64,000 nucleotides of DNA from Apostichopus japonicus (taxonomy: Eukaryota; Echinodermata; Holothuroidea; Aspidochirotida; Stichopodidae): NCBI RefSeq assembly GCF_037975245.1, contig NC_092570.1, positions 2,559,501-2,623,500 of the forward strand, written 5' to 3'. The notes under the pieces are model-generated. The model saw nothing but the letters and a program-made list of their open reading frames with translations. It made no database searches and was not told the origin of the DNA. Shown piece by piece: positions 27,401 to 40,351 of this stretch; positions within the stretch are counted from its first letter, which is position 1, and the number at the start of each line of letters is the position of its first letter. Position numbers and translations under genes: made by a program.

Positions 27401-28015
27401 ATGGCGTATAATTTCGCCGAATAAGACTGCTGTATAATCATGAGGGAAAAAAAACTCCCAGATTTTCCACCAAGTGAAATTCAGTGCGCGAAGTAATTAA
27501 TGAATTTGATTCCATTCTCAAATTTTGTCGCCCAGAAACCTTTTTAAATCAGTAAAAATCACATGAAACAAGGGACAAAACGGACAATTTTCGATTATGG
27601 ATGGATAATAGTAAAATTGGTAATGTACTAAATTAGCAATGTAGGCCTATGATAATTTACTGAACTGAAAATGAATTATATTGTATTAAAGACGTTAAAT
27701 TGTCTGGGCGACAATTTTGTCCCTATCAAATGGAATCAATAACTACTTGCTAATTATCTTTGTCTTGATTTGATGAACAGGAATCTAGCTATCAACTATC
27801 TGTATGTTGCGGTATTCGCTGCTGCAATTCAGTCAACTGTCATGCATTTTAACGTAATGATGTACAATGGCTCCTAAGGGGCTCCGTACGCAGTTCGACG
27901 TACGATTAATAAGAAGGTTATTAAAGTAACACGCGAAAAGTATAAACGTATTACCACTGTATAGTGTAGGGAGCGTATAGATTCACTTAGGCAGGATGAC
28001 CTAGTATACTAGGTA
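24401..28015. other. Intergenic, nothing recognised
   Basis: Poly-C at 24917-24932, TGACGTCA at 25451-25458, TAGGCCTA at 27642-27649, poly-G near 27370-27389. No supported gene. Confidence 0.4.
26990..27055. repeat. 21-bp imperfect tandem repeat, about 3 copies
   Basis: TTTACTGGGTGGGCATGGTA is followed by TTTACTGGGTGGGCAAAATG and a decayed TTTAATAGTTGGGAAAT. Confidence 0.6.
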
Positions 28016-28128
28016 CACAGACAGCATGAGCCTACTGAATATGCATGTCAGAGACACATAAACAGTATGAGCCTACTGAATATGCATGTCAGAGATACAT
28101 AAACAGTATGAGCCTACTGAATATGCAT
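28016..28128. repeat. 41-bp tandem repeat, 3 copies
   Basis: Unit contains CAGTATGAGCCTACTGAATA and TGCATGTCAGAGA. Equivalent bases at 28024, 28065 and 28106 are exactly 41 apart; the third copy is incomplete. Confidence 0.9.
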
Positions 28129-31100
28129 CCATATGTATCCATCTTCTTGTCACAAGTATGGGCATAGGTTTGTATAATATCAGTAATGAAACACGACCAA
28201 CTTCTTTAAATTTGACACTATAAACTTACACGACGACTGAAAATTAGACCCACCCTTCCTCCTCAAAAAATAGGAAAAGCCGAAAGAAAAGTGAGCAAAG
28301 ACAAAACAAATTGGATGTTTTTCTTTTGTTCTTTTGTTTCTCCATCATGTCTGCTAGAACTAAAAGTATATATTACTTTAAGCAACCCTTTGCCTCATTA
28401 CAAAAGTTCTTTGCTGAGATACCACTAAATCAGAAAGGGTGTCAAAATCTCAAAACCGTTTCCGCTGGAGATATCCTTATTAAGTTATACCAAATAATAC
28501 CGTTCAATGCTATCACAGAAGAGAGAATAATAAAATATCCACTGGAAAGAAGTCTCTATACTGTTGTGTATATATAATATATCTAAAGTGCAAGAACGTG
28601 GTCAAATCTCACGTGGTATATGTATATAAATATATGAATAATGGCAAAACCTGCAGATAGAGGAAAGTTGAAATAAGATTAAACAGTGCAATGACAAGAT
28701 CAAGGTCTGAGAATTTTTATAAAAGTTTTCTGGATGAAAGCTTTACGGTTTAACTATATTAAAAAAAATGTGAATTGATCTTTATGATACTCGTGCTGAA
28801 GAGAAATGAAAGAAATCAGCTTACACTGGCATCGACGTATAATACGTCGACGTTATTTGTGACGTAACGTAGTTAACTAGCCAAAACTGTGAGTGGATTT
28901 TGAAGCTGGATCCCATATATAGTTATATTTTCTTCTGTCGTATAATCAAGGAAAAGCTTAAAAAGTTTTAAAGTTTCTGATATGCTTTAATTTGCATGTT
29001 ATCGGCGATGATGGGCCTATGTTATGATGTGTCTGGGCGACGGCTCATCGATGGAAGCGATTGAACTACCAAGCTTAGCATGGAGGCGGATGGCGACAAC
29101 GCCTCCTGTTATTGAAAACAACAGGAAACATAGTTAAGGCTTGTGTGAACTTAAAGAATGAATACAGGTACAAAATTGATTATGGTTGTCCCCCCAAAAA
29201 AACCTACCCTCAGTAACAGTTTAACACTTTGTAAAAATTAATTAATTAATTAATCGATAAATTAATTAACTAGGTTCATTAATTAAAGTGACTGGACTAT
29301 ATAGTCGAATTCAAGGACCGTCTGGTCAGTTTCTCAATTGCAACACAAAGGTCATAAAACTATATAAGACTTGCACAACCTCATAGATATGTTCACAATG
29401 TCGAACAAAATTGGAAAGCTGGAATATTGCTTAAATGTTCTCTGTTGGTTATTACTTATTGTTATTTGTTGCTGTAAAAGAACAAGGTTTGACGGAGTTA
29501 TGAGAATTCATAAAAGAGGCTCAAAATTAACATTTCACTGACCAGTCGGTGTCGTCATAATCATCAATTTAGCCTTAAAGAAGCATACCAGGTATTTAGC
29601 ATATTTTGACGGTCTGAATATCTTGATTAATTACTAGTAATAATTATTAAAATATTAATATCTCTCAATTATTCTTTCTCTTTCTTGGACTATATGACAT
29701 AATTAGAACATAACTTTCTGCCCAAATCATCTTATTAATATCTTTACTGTACAGGAACATAGGGTAAAGAAATTTCATCCACTTTTGACATGGATAAAAA
29801 ACATTTCTCTTTACATAGTTGAAAATTTAATTACCCCCCCCCCCCCACCCCGAATTTAACTGAACAGTTACCAGTACCAGCGACTTTGCTTTCATATAAT
29901 CGTCTCATCTTCAAAACCGAACTAAGATAGAAACATTAGGCTGCACTATAATGATAATCTACCCATGCATATATAAGCATGAAACTTTTCTTGCCATAAG
30001 TGATTCTTTAATACTCATCAAATTTATTTGAAAGTGAAAGTGGTTCCACTTTTTTTGCGATCACTGTAGGGCATTCTTGATAGCCATAAGTATACCTTTG
30101 TCTTTTGACCTGTAGTGACCTGTACCACTGTAAGAAAAAAACACTATATGCTTATAGTTGGGTTGACTTTATTCTGAAAATATTTGATACCTGTCCGGGT
30201 CAAATAAATTAAAAGACTTAATTTCCCAATTGTATTGTCATTTGCGATAAACTACCAAAGAATCAAACCTGCCAATTTTAAACTCGTCAGTTTTTAATTT
30301 CTTTTGTTAAAACATACCACAAGGCATTTAAAGTTTTGAAATGCAATTATAGGAATTATTATACATTTTTGTGTGTTTGTGTTTGTTAAACAAGACTGCT
30401 TAAACTCACGAGGGATTTCACACCTGTTTGCGAATTGAATGAAGCAAGACAAACAATTCGACCACCTTGTCGACAAGAGAAGTGACCAAAATTTGTGACC
30501 GAATAACCTTTTTCAAAGCCAATTTGGAATAAGAAATTTTCCCTGCATTTGAAAGATTTTTAAATCGCCGGAAATATACGAAGTCTTTACAATGGTTGGT
30601 TGACAACAGTGCCAGATTAGAGGCAGACTACAGGCGAATGTTAGTCTTGAGGTGCCAAAGTCCAAGAAAAACGGAACATTGTTGTTCAATATTTTTATGT
30701 TAGTATCCTGCATTAAAAGTGGATGCATCAGAATATAATATATACACTGAAGTTAGATTTTATAGTATGTACTATGCAACCCCTCTAAGTGATGTGCACA
30801 TAATTTCAAAAGTGGAGGGGAGGAGAGGGGCAAGATTGTAACAACCCCCCGACTGATTTAAGATAAAAATTAGACGTCAGCTCGTGCGTATTGTTGGGGC
30901 ATTTTAAGACTATAAGAATTGGACGGAGTGGTACGTGCGTGTGTTTTTGTGTTTGTGTTTGTGGAGGGTGGGGTGTGGGTGGGGAACAAATGAAACGTGG
31001 TTGGTGTGTACAAGAATACCACTCTCGTCTATATACAATTAACAGAACTAAACCACTGAATTTAAACCACCTTAATATTACGCATGCGACGTTCCACATA

Positions 31101-32497
31101 CCGAAATGACAATACATTATATATAGACACAATGTATATACAACTTTACTCTGGTTTGAAGGCTTTAACAAGTCAACCACTCTATTTAGTTTATTTGTAC
31201 TTTCTCTTTTTTACCCACATCGCGTGCCATGGAAGCTTATCATTGAGTGATGATATACATGAAGACCATAGTAGATTACGAGTGATGTTATATAATTAGC
31301 ATAAAAGCCAATTGCCGACTGTAATGGATGAGTCTGCCTCCGATCCTTATATTAAAGAGTACAGTAAATAAAACCACAGATAGAAACTTGATCCAGACTT
31401 GCCCTCCCGATGGGCTTAATATCTATAGGGTTCCGTACGTTGTATCTTGAAAAACAATAAGACAGGGCTGAGCAATTTCGCTTCTGGTTTAGTTATTGAC
31501 TGGTCCTTCCTATCGGCTCCGCTAGGCTGGCGGGAATCTCCTGAGTCCTTGAGTCGAAAAGCAAACTTTTACATTGATCAGGAATGGCTACCGGGTTTTT
31601 ATTGCAGTCATTATGTTAGAGTGGAGCTGTGTCATGTCTTAAAGTGGCGTTCCGGGACGAAATATTTCAAATTTATACAAATATACAACGTAGACAAGAC
31701 TAACGCTTACACATGAGCGTGATTAACAACTAAGTGAAAAATACACTGAATATGTTCTTTAGGGGATCGACGTGGAAAGCTTCAATAATCTTTATTTTAC
31801 TTCCATTTCTCAGTTTGTTGATGTTAATTTTGATGGACTGTTTTTATTGAAGCCTAGATCTTTTGGATGATGGCCTATTCTGATCTAGTACGGTTGGTGG
31901 TAGTGATATATGGCGGACAACTATATGTGGTTATTAATTTGTATAATTATGTGTATGACTATGGTAGGCTACAAATATATAGCCTACGATTTGGCTTAAT
32001 GTTGTGTAATTTTTATTTATTTTTTTATTTTTGAGGTGCTACATTCATTCGAGCCCTCCCTTAACAATAAATCTTCAAATTCCCTCCTTGAAATGAAGTA
32101 ATCCTATAAAAAGTGCGACAATTTGATTGACTTCTTTCAACAATAATTAAGTTCGCCAAAGGTAAAGTAGGCTACACACGAAGGTCTGCTATAATACATT
32201 ATGGTAGGCTACATGCTTAGGCTGGATGATGACGTGTGGTTTGAATAGCTACGAAGTGCATTTTTGGTGGCTTGAAACAATAACTGTGACAGCAAAACGA
32301 CAGCATCTAACAGAATAACAAATACTGAAGTTGTAGATAAGTTTGTGAGAGGCGGAGGAGTTGCATTAAGCCATATTGCATGTTGTTATAGAAAACAATT
32401 AGTTACCAAGGTTTCGAATCCGATCTATTTTTGTATTTTGTATAAACCTTCTGGAGGAAGGTCTGTCTATATTCCTTCGCGTATGGTTGTCTAAGTG
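28129..32497. other. Intergenic, nothing recognised
   Basis: A short palindrome CGACGTATAATACGTCG near 28833, AATTAATTAATTAATTAAT near 29238, poly-C at 29834-29846, G-rich tract 30961-30985. An 89-codon frame at 31447-31716 has no recognised domain. Confidence 0.4.
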
Positions 32498-32560
32498 CAG
32501 GCGCGGATCCAGGGGGTGAGGATTCAACCCCCACTTTTTCAACCCCACATATCCAAAACA
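32498..32560 (+). mobile_element. Possible hAT-like terminus, single end
   Basis: CAGGCGCGGATCCAGGGGG is the kind of terminus found on hAT elements of many aquatic invertebrates. No partner terminus found nearby, so this is a fragment at best. Confidence 0.3.
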
Positions 32561-32937
32561 AAAAAAGCAGTTGTTAGGACAATCTTCGGTGAATGCCAAC
32601 TATCGAGCTAATATCTAGCCTAAATATACCTCAGAATTTTACGTCTATTATTTTCGGGCGGGGGGGGGGGGGGGGTGGTAAGAACCACCTAAATGGGAGC
32701 CTTCAGTAGGTAAAAAATCTTTGTGGATCTCTGATTGGCTGTTCCATTTACATTTATGATAGCATTTGATAGAACGCGTAACGCCACAGACAGGCCAACC
32801 GGAGTGAACTAGTTTACTGCGTATCAACTTATATATTAATCACGAGGAAAACAAAGACCACTTAATTAATATGTTATTAAATTTATTATGTATGATTATT
32901 GTTATTATTATTTCTAGTATTTACCATATAATATTAC

Positions 32938-32990
32938 TGAATTGCGCTGAGAGGCCTTTGCATTTTTGCGCTTTATAAATTCCTATTATT
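32938..32990 (+). mobile_element. CR1/L2-type LINE 3' tail
   Basis: ATTGCGCTGAGAGGCC and TTTTGCGCTTTATAAATTC followed by ATTATTATT repeat units match the usual 3' end of CR1/L2-type LINEs (compare 49409-49478). The trinucleotide tail continues into the TCA array. Confidence 0.55.
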
Positions 32991-33012
32991 ATTGTGATTA
33001 TTATTATGATTA

Positions 33013-33234
<222 letters not shown>

Positions 33235-36200
33235 TATAATAACTGTTAAATTATTACATTACATTTAAAACACCATTAATACTATTGCCAATTACGATCG
33301 ATATTAAGACAACGTAAACTACTTAGATTCCGGAACTTCACTTTAAACCCTTTCCAGAAAAAACAATAAGCAAAAAGGGGATGACAAAACGAGAGACAGA
33401 AAGAAGAGAAATGAAGTAAACTTCGCCGAAATCCTCATCCCATTCTCTATTTAATTTAGGAGTCTTCTTGACAGTGTGTGAGCTAGCGACAAATTAGATT
33501 TACTTGGGTCGTTTGAGTTTAAATAGTATATATTGGTACCTGGATAGAATCGGAGGAAAACGGTTCGTAGAAAACGGTTCACGCGTATATATAAAGTATA
33601 GAGAGAGATTCTAGTTAATATATTTCTCTGTGTATTAATCAAATTTAATGTAATATACCCAATATGGAGGAGTAATAAATATCACATGGGAAAGTCAAGG
33701 AGACATATATCGCTTCGAGGCCGCTTTTCTCCGTTTAAAATCCCCAGATTTCACGGAATAGCTGCTATATAGCCTTTTGTACAAATTTAAAAACATCTGC
33801 AGAGGGCTGTTGGTTTAAGCCGTGAATGTGTGCTTTGTTAAATTTTAATTCAGAAATGGCGGGGGGGGGGGGGGGAGGCAGGATTCGAGGGAACAAATGT
33901 TGGGAATATTGAAGCTGCATTTGGCGTCGGGTTGAAATATTCATCAAATCACGAAATTATAGTCACTAATAATTTGGATAAATCACCGACTATGCAGAAC
34001 ATGACTTTGGCTGCTTTTAAATAAAGCTATAGTATTTACAGATTTATTCCAATACAGGAAATGTTGTGTCCCACATAATTAATATACATATATTCATAAA
34101 CATACATACATACGTACATACATACATACATGGCGTCTTAATCTTGATCTAAAGTCGTATCTGCGTTTCTCTGACAGGCATTAATCACAAGATATATGCT
34201 CTTTGTAAGTCGTCAATGTTTCGAGGACACCATTTCCAACTACATGCATAAATTTCTCAAACTTCATCCTTCAATTTGATAAGTGATTTTGTTGAACGTT
34301 ATTTCGTTCGAAGGAAGTTTTAGCATAAACATTTAGGTCCATAGTAATTAGAACTTGATGAAAAGTTTTTTTTTTAACTCTTTCTCTCTCGTCCTATACA
34401 GGATTACACATATATCTTCATATACACAGAATGATTACAACATAAAGTTGATCATGCTCCTTTGCTGCTATGGATATTAATGAACATGTTACCATGCCTA
34501 CATAATCAACATAGTATCAGATAAACGTAGCCCTACATGTCAAAAATGGTCTGTGCTTGTTTCTCAAAATTTACTCTAACCATTGACTTATGGCCCAGAT
34601 TAAGCATTCTAACAATGTTATAAACATACTCTTCAATACGGGATATTAACAATTTGAACTGTTCTGAATTTAAAGGGAGGGAGGAAGGGTGGGGGGGGGG
34701 GGATTCTCCGCATCTGGATCACTGCGTGTTTTCCCAGCTATATCGATCTCACTAGACGTGTTACTTTATATTGTAAATATGAAACATATGCAGTATAGAA
34801 TCCTATGTTGTGAAACATTCCCCGAAATAGCTTACCTCACTGTAACCACTAGCAATCCCCTTCCCTTCCACATCTTATCATAGTCGTAAACGTTCGGTGA
34901 CGTCACTAAATTGTATTTATTCGACCAATGAGGAATAGAGAGAGATGGATGGCAAGCATTTTTTCGCTAAGTTGAACCAAATAACACCAGTATACAACTA
35001 ATCACACTAGAAATGAATTAAAATTAAGGTTCAATGTTAAGTGGTTCGTATAGTGCAGTGTTTAGCTGACATATTTATTGATAGCCTACATATAGTTTTA
35101 TAATAATATATTTTTTTTAAATAATACTTTGGCAGATGTGACATGCATGTCCCTTGGCTTTTAAACCAAATTAATAGTTGCTCGAATTATCTGCGATGCT
35201 CCTTACTAGACTTATTCCAATCTCTTAGTTTTACTGATCTTAGGATATGAAATATATTCATAGATATACCAATATCAATATGTTCAGCTTTTGCCCAATT
35301 CTATCCACTCCATATTGTTGAGATTTTCATGGACTAAAGTACTTGGCGGAACGGATCGTGTTTTCAGTTTGGTTCCTGTAACGGTGGAGTACCTTATATG
35401 TCACTATCAGAAAGTCTTTAAAGTTCTACGAACTCCTATCGCCAATTTGCCCCACATTCAGTACATTTGTTGTGTGTGATAGTCTCAATCAAAAAAAAGC
35501 TTTTCTCAGTTCCAAGATATACACATTTGAAGTTTGGATAAATCCAGAAAACTCATTCAATGTATGACGTAGAGTGTTGCGCTCATCAAAAATGTCTTTT
35601 CTTAGCCCTTAATAATTCAACCCCTATTTACAAGATGGGAATTACAGCTATTTCCATGGTTTCTAATTCCTATTAGAGTGATTAGGATAATGTTGTTTAA
35701 AGGTATCCGTAGACCTTTAAATTCAATGGAAGACGGTTCTGTCACCATTGTGGTGGCGCTACGTTAAAACTTGTCTAACGAAAGAGAAACGAGCACGTCA
35801 CTCACAAAGCCATAGCCGCCAGTTCTTGATTTCCCTTTGTACAAGGGCAAGTTTCCTTAGATTTCAATTAGACAACGTATTACTTACAGGATCAGCTTCT
35901 TACGGTGCATGTGAAATTCCGTTTCTTTCATCATAACTTTCAAGAGAATATATCTGCATGAATGTTCCTTAGTATATTTTAGTGTTTTTTTTTCAATGTA
36001 AAAGCTTAGATTCTTGAATCTTAAGTTCCCTGACACAGACCTCCGTGGCGATGTGCATGAAAAGATAGGTCAATGCGCATGCGCAAAAACACAGAGCTTG
36101 ATATGGACCACCTTTAGAGGCAGAGTGCCTGGGTTAAGGGGAGAGTAGCCAGTAGCCGAGTACTACACAATAGCCATGTGTGAACACTGAGTACTTAGAA

Positions 36201-36417
36201 TGACAAATATTTGTCTGCCCCTCCCCCCCCAAAAAAACAACAAAATTTCAGAAACAAAAATTTTTCTTTAGAAAGTAGCTTCTGCCTGCCGCCCCTCCCC
36301 TTGAAAACATTGGCACCGTAAAATAAAACTTAAGTCTAACTGCACCCCTGATTATAAACATTATTTGGGTAAAAGATTAGATAACACATTACACAATCTA
36401 TACATCAGAGCTGTGGA
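33235..36417. other. Intergenic, nothing recognised
   Basis: Poly-G at 33860-33874 and 34689-34701, TACA repeats 34103-34130, TGACGTCA at 34898-34905, and a tandem NRF1-like palindrome TGCGCATGCGCA at 36073-36084. No supported gene. Confidence 0.4.
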
Positions 36418-36473
36418 CAGGCGCGTAGCGAGGAATTTGCCAACGGAGGGGCGAAGCTTGTAGGCAAACTATC
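36418..36473 (+). repeat. Left part of an older repeat split by the 3.65-kb transposon
   Basis: Starts CAGGCGCGTAGCGAGG, the usual terminus of a dispersed GGCGTAGCCAGG-type repeat seen again at 45221. Together with 40131-40351 it rebuilds one 277-bp copy once the insertion and one target duplication are removed. Confidence 0.7.
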
Positions 36474-36503
36474 AGAGCCGTATATAGAGAGAGTTTGGCC
36501 AAC
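36474..36503 (+). repeat. Left TIR of the 3.65-kb transposon
   Basis: 30 bases, exact reverse complement of 40091-40120. Directly preceded by the target duplication GCAAACTATC. Confidence 0.9.
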
Positions 36504-37061
36504 TGGCGATTTGTGACGTCACACGCAAACCATGGGCATCAAAATAGGTCCAGTTGTCGTTACCAGTTGCGCGAAACACGAAAAACACCACACACAATAT
36601 ATAGCAGCTTTGCACACTGTGCTCGTTGCGAACAAACGAAGCGACTCAGAATGTCAGATTTTGACAGGCATACGAGGAACAAAATGGATATCAGGTAATG
36701 AATTAGAGTATGCGTTAGTTAATGACATTTACGTTTATCTTCACACCTGAAATGCATAGAAAACTAGCTGAAAACCTGTCATTACACTTGTTTTATTTTA
36801 CGCCTCATACTACTAGTCCTACTTTAGTCATACAAACGAAAAGCACACATCACAGTCCTGGCTAGGCTAGATTACAGACGCACAACTATAGCATCAGGCC
36901 TACATTAATAGATCCTTCAATTAAATAAAGTAGGCCTACACATAAAATGACAATTTATGCTTCACTGATCTTTTCAGGTTTGCCAAAAGTAGTTGTACCA
37001 GAGGTCATTGTATTAAACTCCATAAGTTACATAGTAGGATTAATATTCGGCATAACTTTTT

Positions 37062-37203
37062 CTCTAAAGTCTAATACAACTTATACAAGGGTTGTGAATG
37101 GATGGAATGGTTTGCCTGAGAAGGTTGAATTGCAAGTAGTGTGAATGGGTTTAAGAATACTTTGGATGAGTACATTAAGCATTGTAATTGGGTATGACAT
37201 TTG
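37062..37203 (+). pseudogene. Frameshifted non-LTR reverse transcriptase C-terminus
   Basis: One frame reads NTTYTRVVNGWNGLPEKVEL and, after a frameshift near 37138, SVNGFKNTLDEYIKHCNWV then stop. The pattern RVVNxWNxLPExV...VNxFKNxLDxY is the typical C-terminus of CR1/jockey-type LINEs. It lies inside the 3.65-kb transposon, so it is a nested or captured fragment. Confidence 0.6.
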
Positions 37204-37869
37204 ATGTCCCCGGTTTTATTCCTCTCATATAGTCTTAGGGTCCTTAATGGGGACTTGAGTGTCTCTCCTGGTCTTTTTTTCTACTAAACTAAGCTATATA
37301 CTTGAGTGTAGGAGTTAGCAATAGTTGGGAGTCTGTGGGCAAACCTAAGAATGATATTAAGGTGTTAATATCTCAGGAATGTAGTACTAGGCTATAGTAG
37401 GTGCAACAGATTGAATGGGTCTGTCGAGAAAAAAAAAACCTGCAACAACTGAATACTGGTGTATGTTGTAGCTTATGTATTTTCCATTAACATATATACT
37501 ATACGGTCATGTCCTTAATAAGGTTTCATGGATCACACTGACATAGTGTGCCTACTTATCAGTGTTGTCAACTGAGCACAGGGCTGATGACATCATTCAG
37601 TTTGTTATTATGCAGACAGCAAATGGCCATAATGATAATTATTAATTGTTACTTATTCTTCATACTGCCCTTACTGGCCTTACCTGAACAGTGATGTATA
37701 AAAATGCAAGAAGTCGTTAAGCTTTCCATTTAAGAATCGTTTCAGCCTGTCCTATTTCAAACATATGATTGGCAGGTTTCCACGTTACATAGCTTATCAA
37801 AATGGAGCTGTTCTGTAAAGCAAGAAAATCACACATATGCATGCATACAAACACACTCATATAACAATT

Positions 37870-37932
37870 TCTGAATATCTTTTCAGCTGCCCAAAGGTAC
37901 TGGAATGCAAGCTCTGTTGGGTGAATTAAAAA
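37870..37932 (-). pseudogene. Possible transposase C-terminal fragment in the 3.65-kb element
   Basis: An open minus-strand stretch contains FLIHPTELAFQYLWAAEKIF, which resembles the GGLxxPTxxxFxxxxxxEKxFR stretch near the end of THAP-type (P-like) transposases. The flanking frame does not give further recognisable similarity. Confidence 0.25.
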
Positions 37933-39834
37933 ACCCTCATTGTACTCTTTTATTATGGTCGGCGTAACTGGAACCAGCAATGATGGTGATGTGGATTTGA
38001 CAGTACCTAGACAAGAATTCAATAGCTGCTTTGTGTTGAAGTGGGTTCAACTTGCTCAAGGCCATGACAGGATGACGACTAGACATCAGGATGAATTATC
38101 TGTTCAAGAGCTCTATAAACCAGGCAGTTGTTAAAACATCCATTGGGTGACCCTCACAGTCTACCAGGCACTGCACCGCAGAAGCAAAATGAAGTGTGTG
38201 TGATACCTTCATCTTATGAGAGTGCAATGGTATCAGTGTGGCCTCTATCAATTTGGCTTCAAGTCTTTGTTTTCTTGAAAGCTGAGAAGATCTTTCAGTG
38301 GTTTCACACTGACCTCTGTACTTGACAATTCATGTGTATTTGCCAGCTCAGGAGGAAGCCAGATTTTAATTACATTAACCAATGCTGACTTTTTTTTGGA
38401 CATGTGGTACATCTGCAAGGAGGTGAAGGAAGCAGTTGGAGTTGCATGGATGTGGAATCTTGTTGATAGTCTGGCAGTCTTATCCACAGATTATCCCAAA
38501 GCTTCTCCACATTGCCACATTCAGAACTTATTACATTGATAAACTTGAAAATTGCAGGAATCTAACGAAGCACCCATCAAGGGAATTTGTTTGTATAATT
38601 ATTGAAAGCTGTGACCTTCTGATGTGACAGACTAATGTGAAATAAAGGGCAGTAGATTACCTTGTAAATGAACCTTGTTATTGTTTGATTGTATCTAATG
38701 TTTCCAAAATTTTAAGTTGCATGCTACCAATTGAAACATAATTCTTTCTCTATTAATGGGATATAAATACTTCTCCTTAAAGGGTGTGAAGACTCCCGCA
38801 CAAAGAAACGTCTCATGCCGGTTATCTGACCTAGTTTGGAATGCGGTGTAACAGAAGTGTTAGACACCACCATTGATCCCAGAAAATACACACACAGCTT
38901 GCTACCATCTGTAAATAGACATTAGTGTACAGTCAATACAAACATCACGGTCAATACCCACAACACAGTGCACATAGCAGCGTGGACGTCTCAGGTCTAG
39001 ATAAAAGATAACAAGGTATCAGGTTTCATTACTGTCTGCATTTTCTAGCGACACAAAACCATACCATAATTAGCCTTGGCCTAGTGGTCTTAGAAATGTA
39101 GCCTAGGCCCCTGCTACTTTGAAAAATGATAGTTGACTGCATCCAAATCAAACCAAGGCTATACTTTTGAAGAAGAAAAAATTAGGCTGAATTCATGTTA
39201 GCCTAAAAAGGCTAGGCCAATGCTGACAATTAACACAAACCAAGATCATTTAACCATTTGGGCACTTGTTTATGGCATACTAAAAGGGTCTATATAATTA
39301 GGCCTGTATGTGTACACAACCCACAAGTTGCCAATGAGTATAGACCTAGCCTAACTAGTTTAGGCCTAGGCTACTTTGTTTTCCTTAGGCCTAGTTTAAT
39401 TGGGCCTTATACTGTGGCATGTTATGTAATGTGCTATAACAGTTGTAGTAATAGCAAGAATGGTCCAGGTCTAACTAAGCCCAGGCTTAACTTATGATTC
39501 GGGCTTAACTAAGGATTAGGGCTTTACGTGATGCCTAGAGGCTAGCCCACCCTTTTACATTAAACTAAAAGTGATACTTTTTTAGGCTAGGCATACAATA
39601 ACTAGGAATTAGGATAACTATGTGCGACTGAAACTGTCATGCCTATGACTAGGAGAGCTGGCATAATGAAATCGAATTTGTGGATCGTAAAACGAGATAG
39701 AATAGCCATGAATGTAGTTACAGAAACCAGTCTGAACGTAAAATTCTCGCATTGCTTGTACATTACTCGTATTACACTAGGGCCTATGGCTAGTATGGGC
39801 CTAGGCTATACAGACTTTTTTTCATTAGATCTCC

Positions 39835-39942
39835 ATCTTGTTCTTTCTACTTCCAAAAAATTCCTCTTCTTTTATGGTCAGTCGGAAAATCAAACAACAA
39901 TATCCATGTTCTGACCGATTGCAGCATCCCAAGCACCATTTC
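39835..39942 (-). pseudogene. Broken THAP-like zinc-finger N-terminus
   Basis: On the minus strand one frame reads WCLGCCNRSEHG, like the CxxxCxNRS start of THAP domains. A second frame continues with LFDFPTDHKRRGIFWK, like the following FPxDxxRRxxW element. A frameshift between them and a stop after FWK mean it is not functional as read. The rest of the C2CH motif was not found. The call rests on motif resemblance only. Confidence 0.4.
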
Positions 39943-40090
39943 TTTCATAATTTCGTACTTTTTCGTGTACACAAACGATAGTCTATACACTGTGGGTATG
40001 CGTGTCGTCTGCTATAAAGTTTTCAAGTGGACCTATTTTACCACCCTGTGTGGGCGTTTTCCCTCTCGACCAATCCAAATCGGTTACATG

Positions 40091-40120
40091 GTTGGCCAAA
40101 CTCTCTCTATATACGGCTCT
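40091..40120 (-). repeat. Right TIR of the 3.65-kb transposon
   Basis: 30 bases, exact reverse complement of 36474-36503. Directly followed by the target duplication GCAAACTATC. Confidence 0.9.
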
Positions 40121-40130
40121 GCAAACTATC

Positions 40131-40351
40131 TAAGCGTAGCGCCACCATAACTTGACGCGAAGCGTACAAGAAAATTTTGTCCCGAAAACGCTTCCCAAAT
40201 CGCTGGAAATGGCACTTCCCAGCCCTTGTAAGTTAAATCTAAGTATTTTCTATTTTGAATTTACTAGCGATATCATAAAAATAATATGCTCAAGGACGGT
40301 GCGGTCGCCCCTTTAGCCCCCCTCCCCCCCCCCCCCTTGGCTACGCGCCTG
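40131..40351 (+). repeat. Right part of the split repeat
   Basis: Continues the host repeat with AGCGTAGCGCCACCAT and GAAGCGTACAAGAAAATTTT, collinear with 45280-45310, and ends with GGCTACGCGCCTG, the inverse of the left end at 36418. It includes a long poly-C run. No flanking target duplication found. Confidence 0.7.

Larger units (their letters stand above)
36474..40120 (-). mobile_element. 3.65-kb DNA transposon, 30-bp perfect TIRs, 10-bp TSD, THAP-like remnant
   Basis: The ends are exact inverted repeats of 30 bp (36474-36503 and 40091-40120), starting AGAGCCGTATATAGAG. They are flanked by a perfect 10-bp direct repeat GCAAACTATC (36464-36473 and 40121-40130). Inside, the minus strand carries a broken THAP-like zinc-finger start near 39.9 kb and a short transposase-C-terminus-like piece near 37.9 kb, in the order expected for a minus-strand transposase. 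A THAP domain would suggest a P-element-like transposase, but P elements usually make 8-bp duplications; a 10-bp duplication also fits Mutator-like elements. Family therefore left open. Confidence 0.85.
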
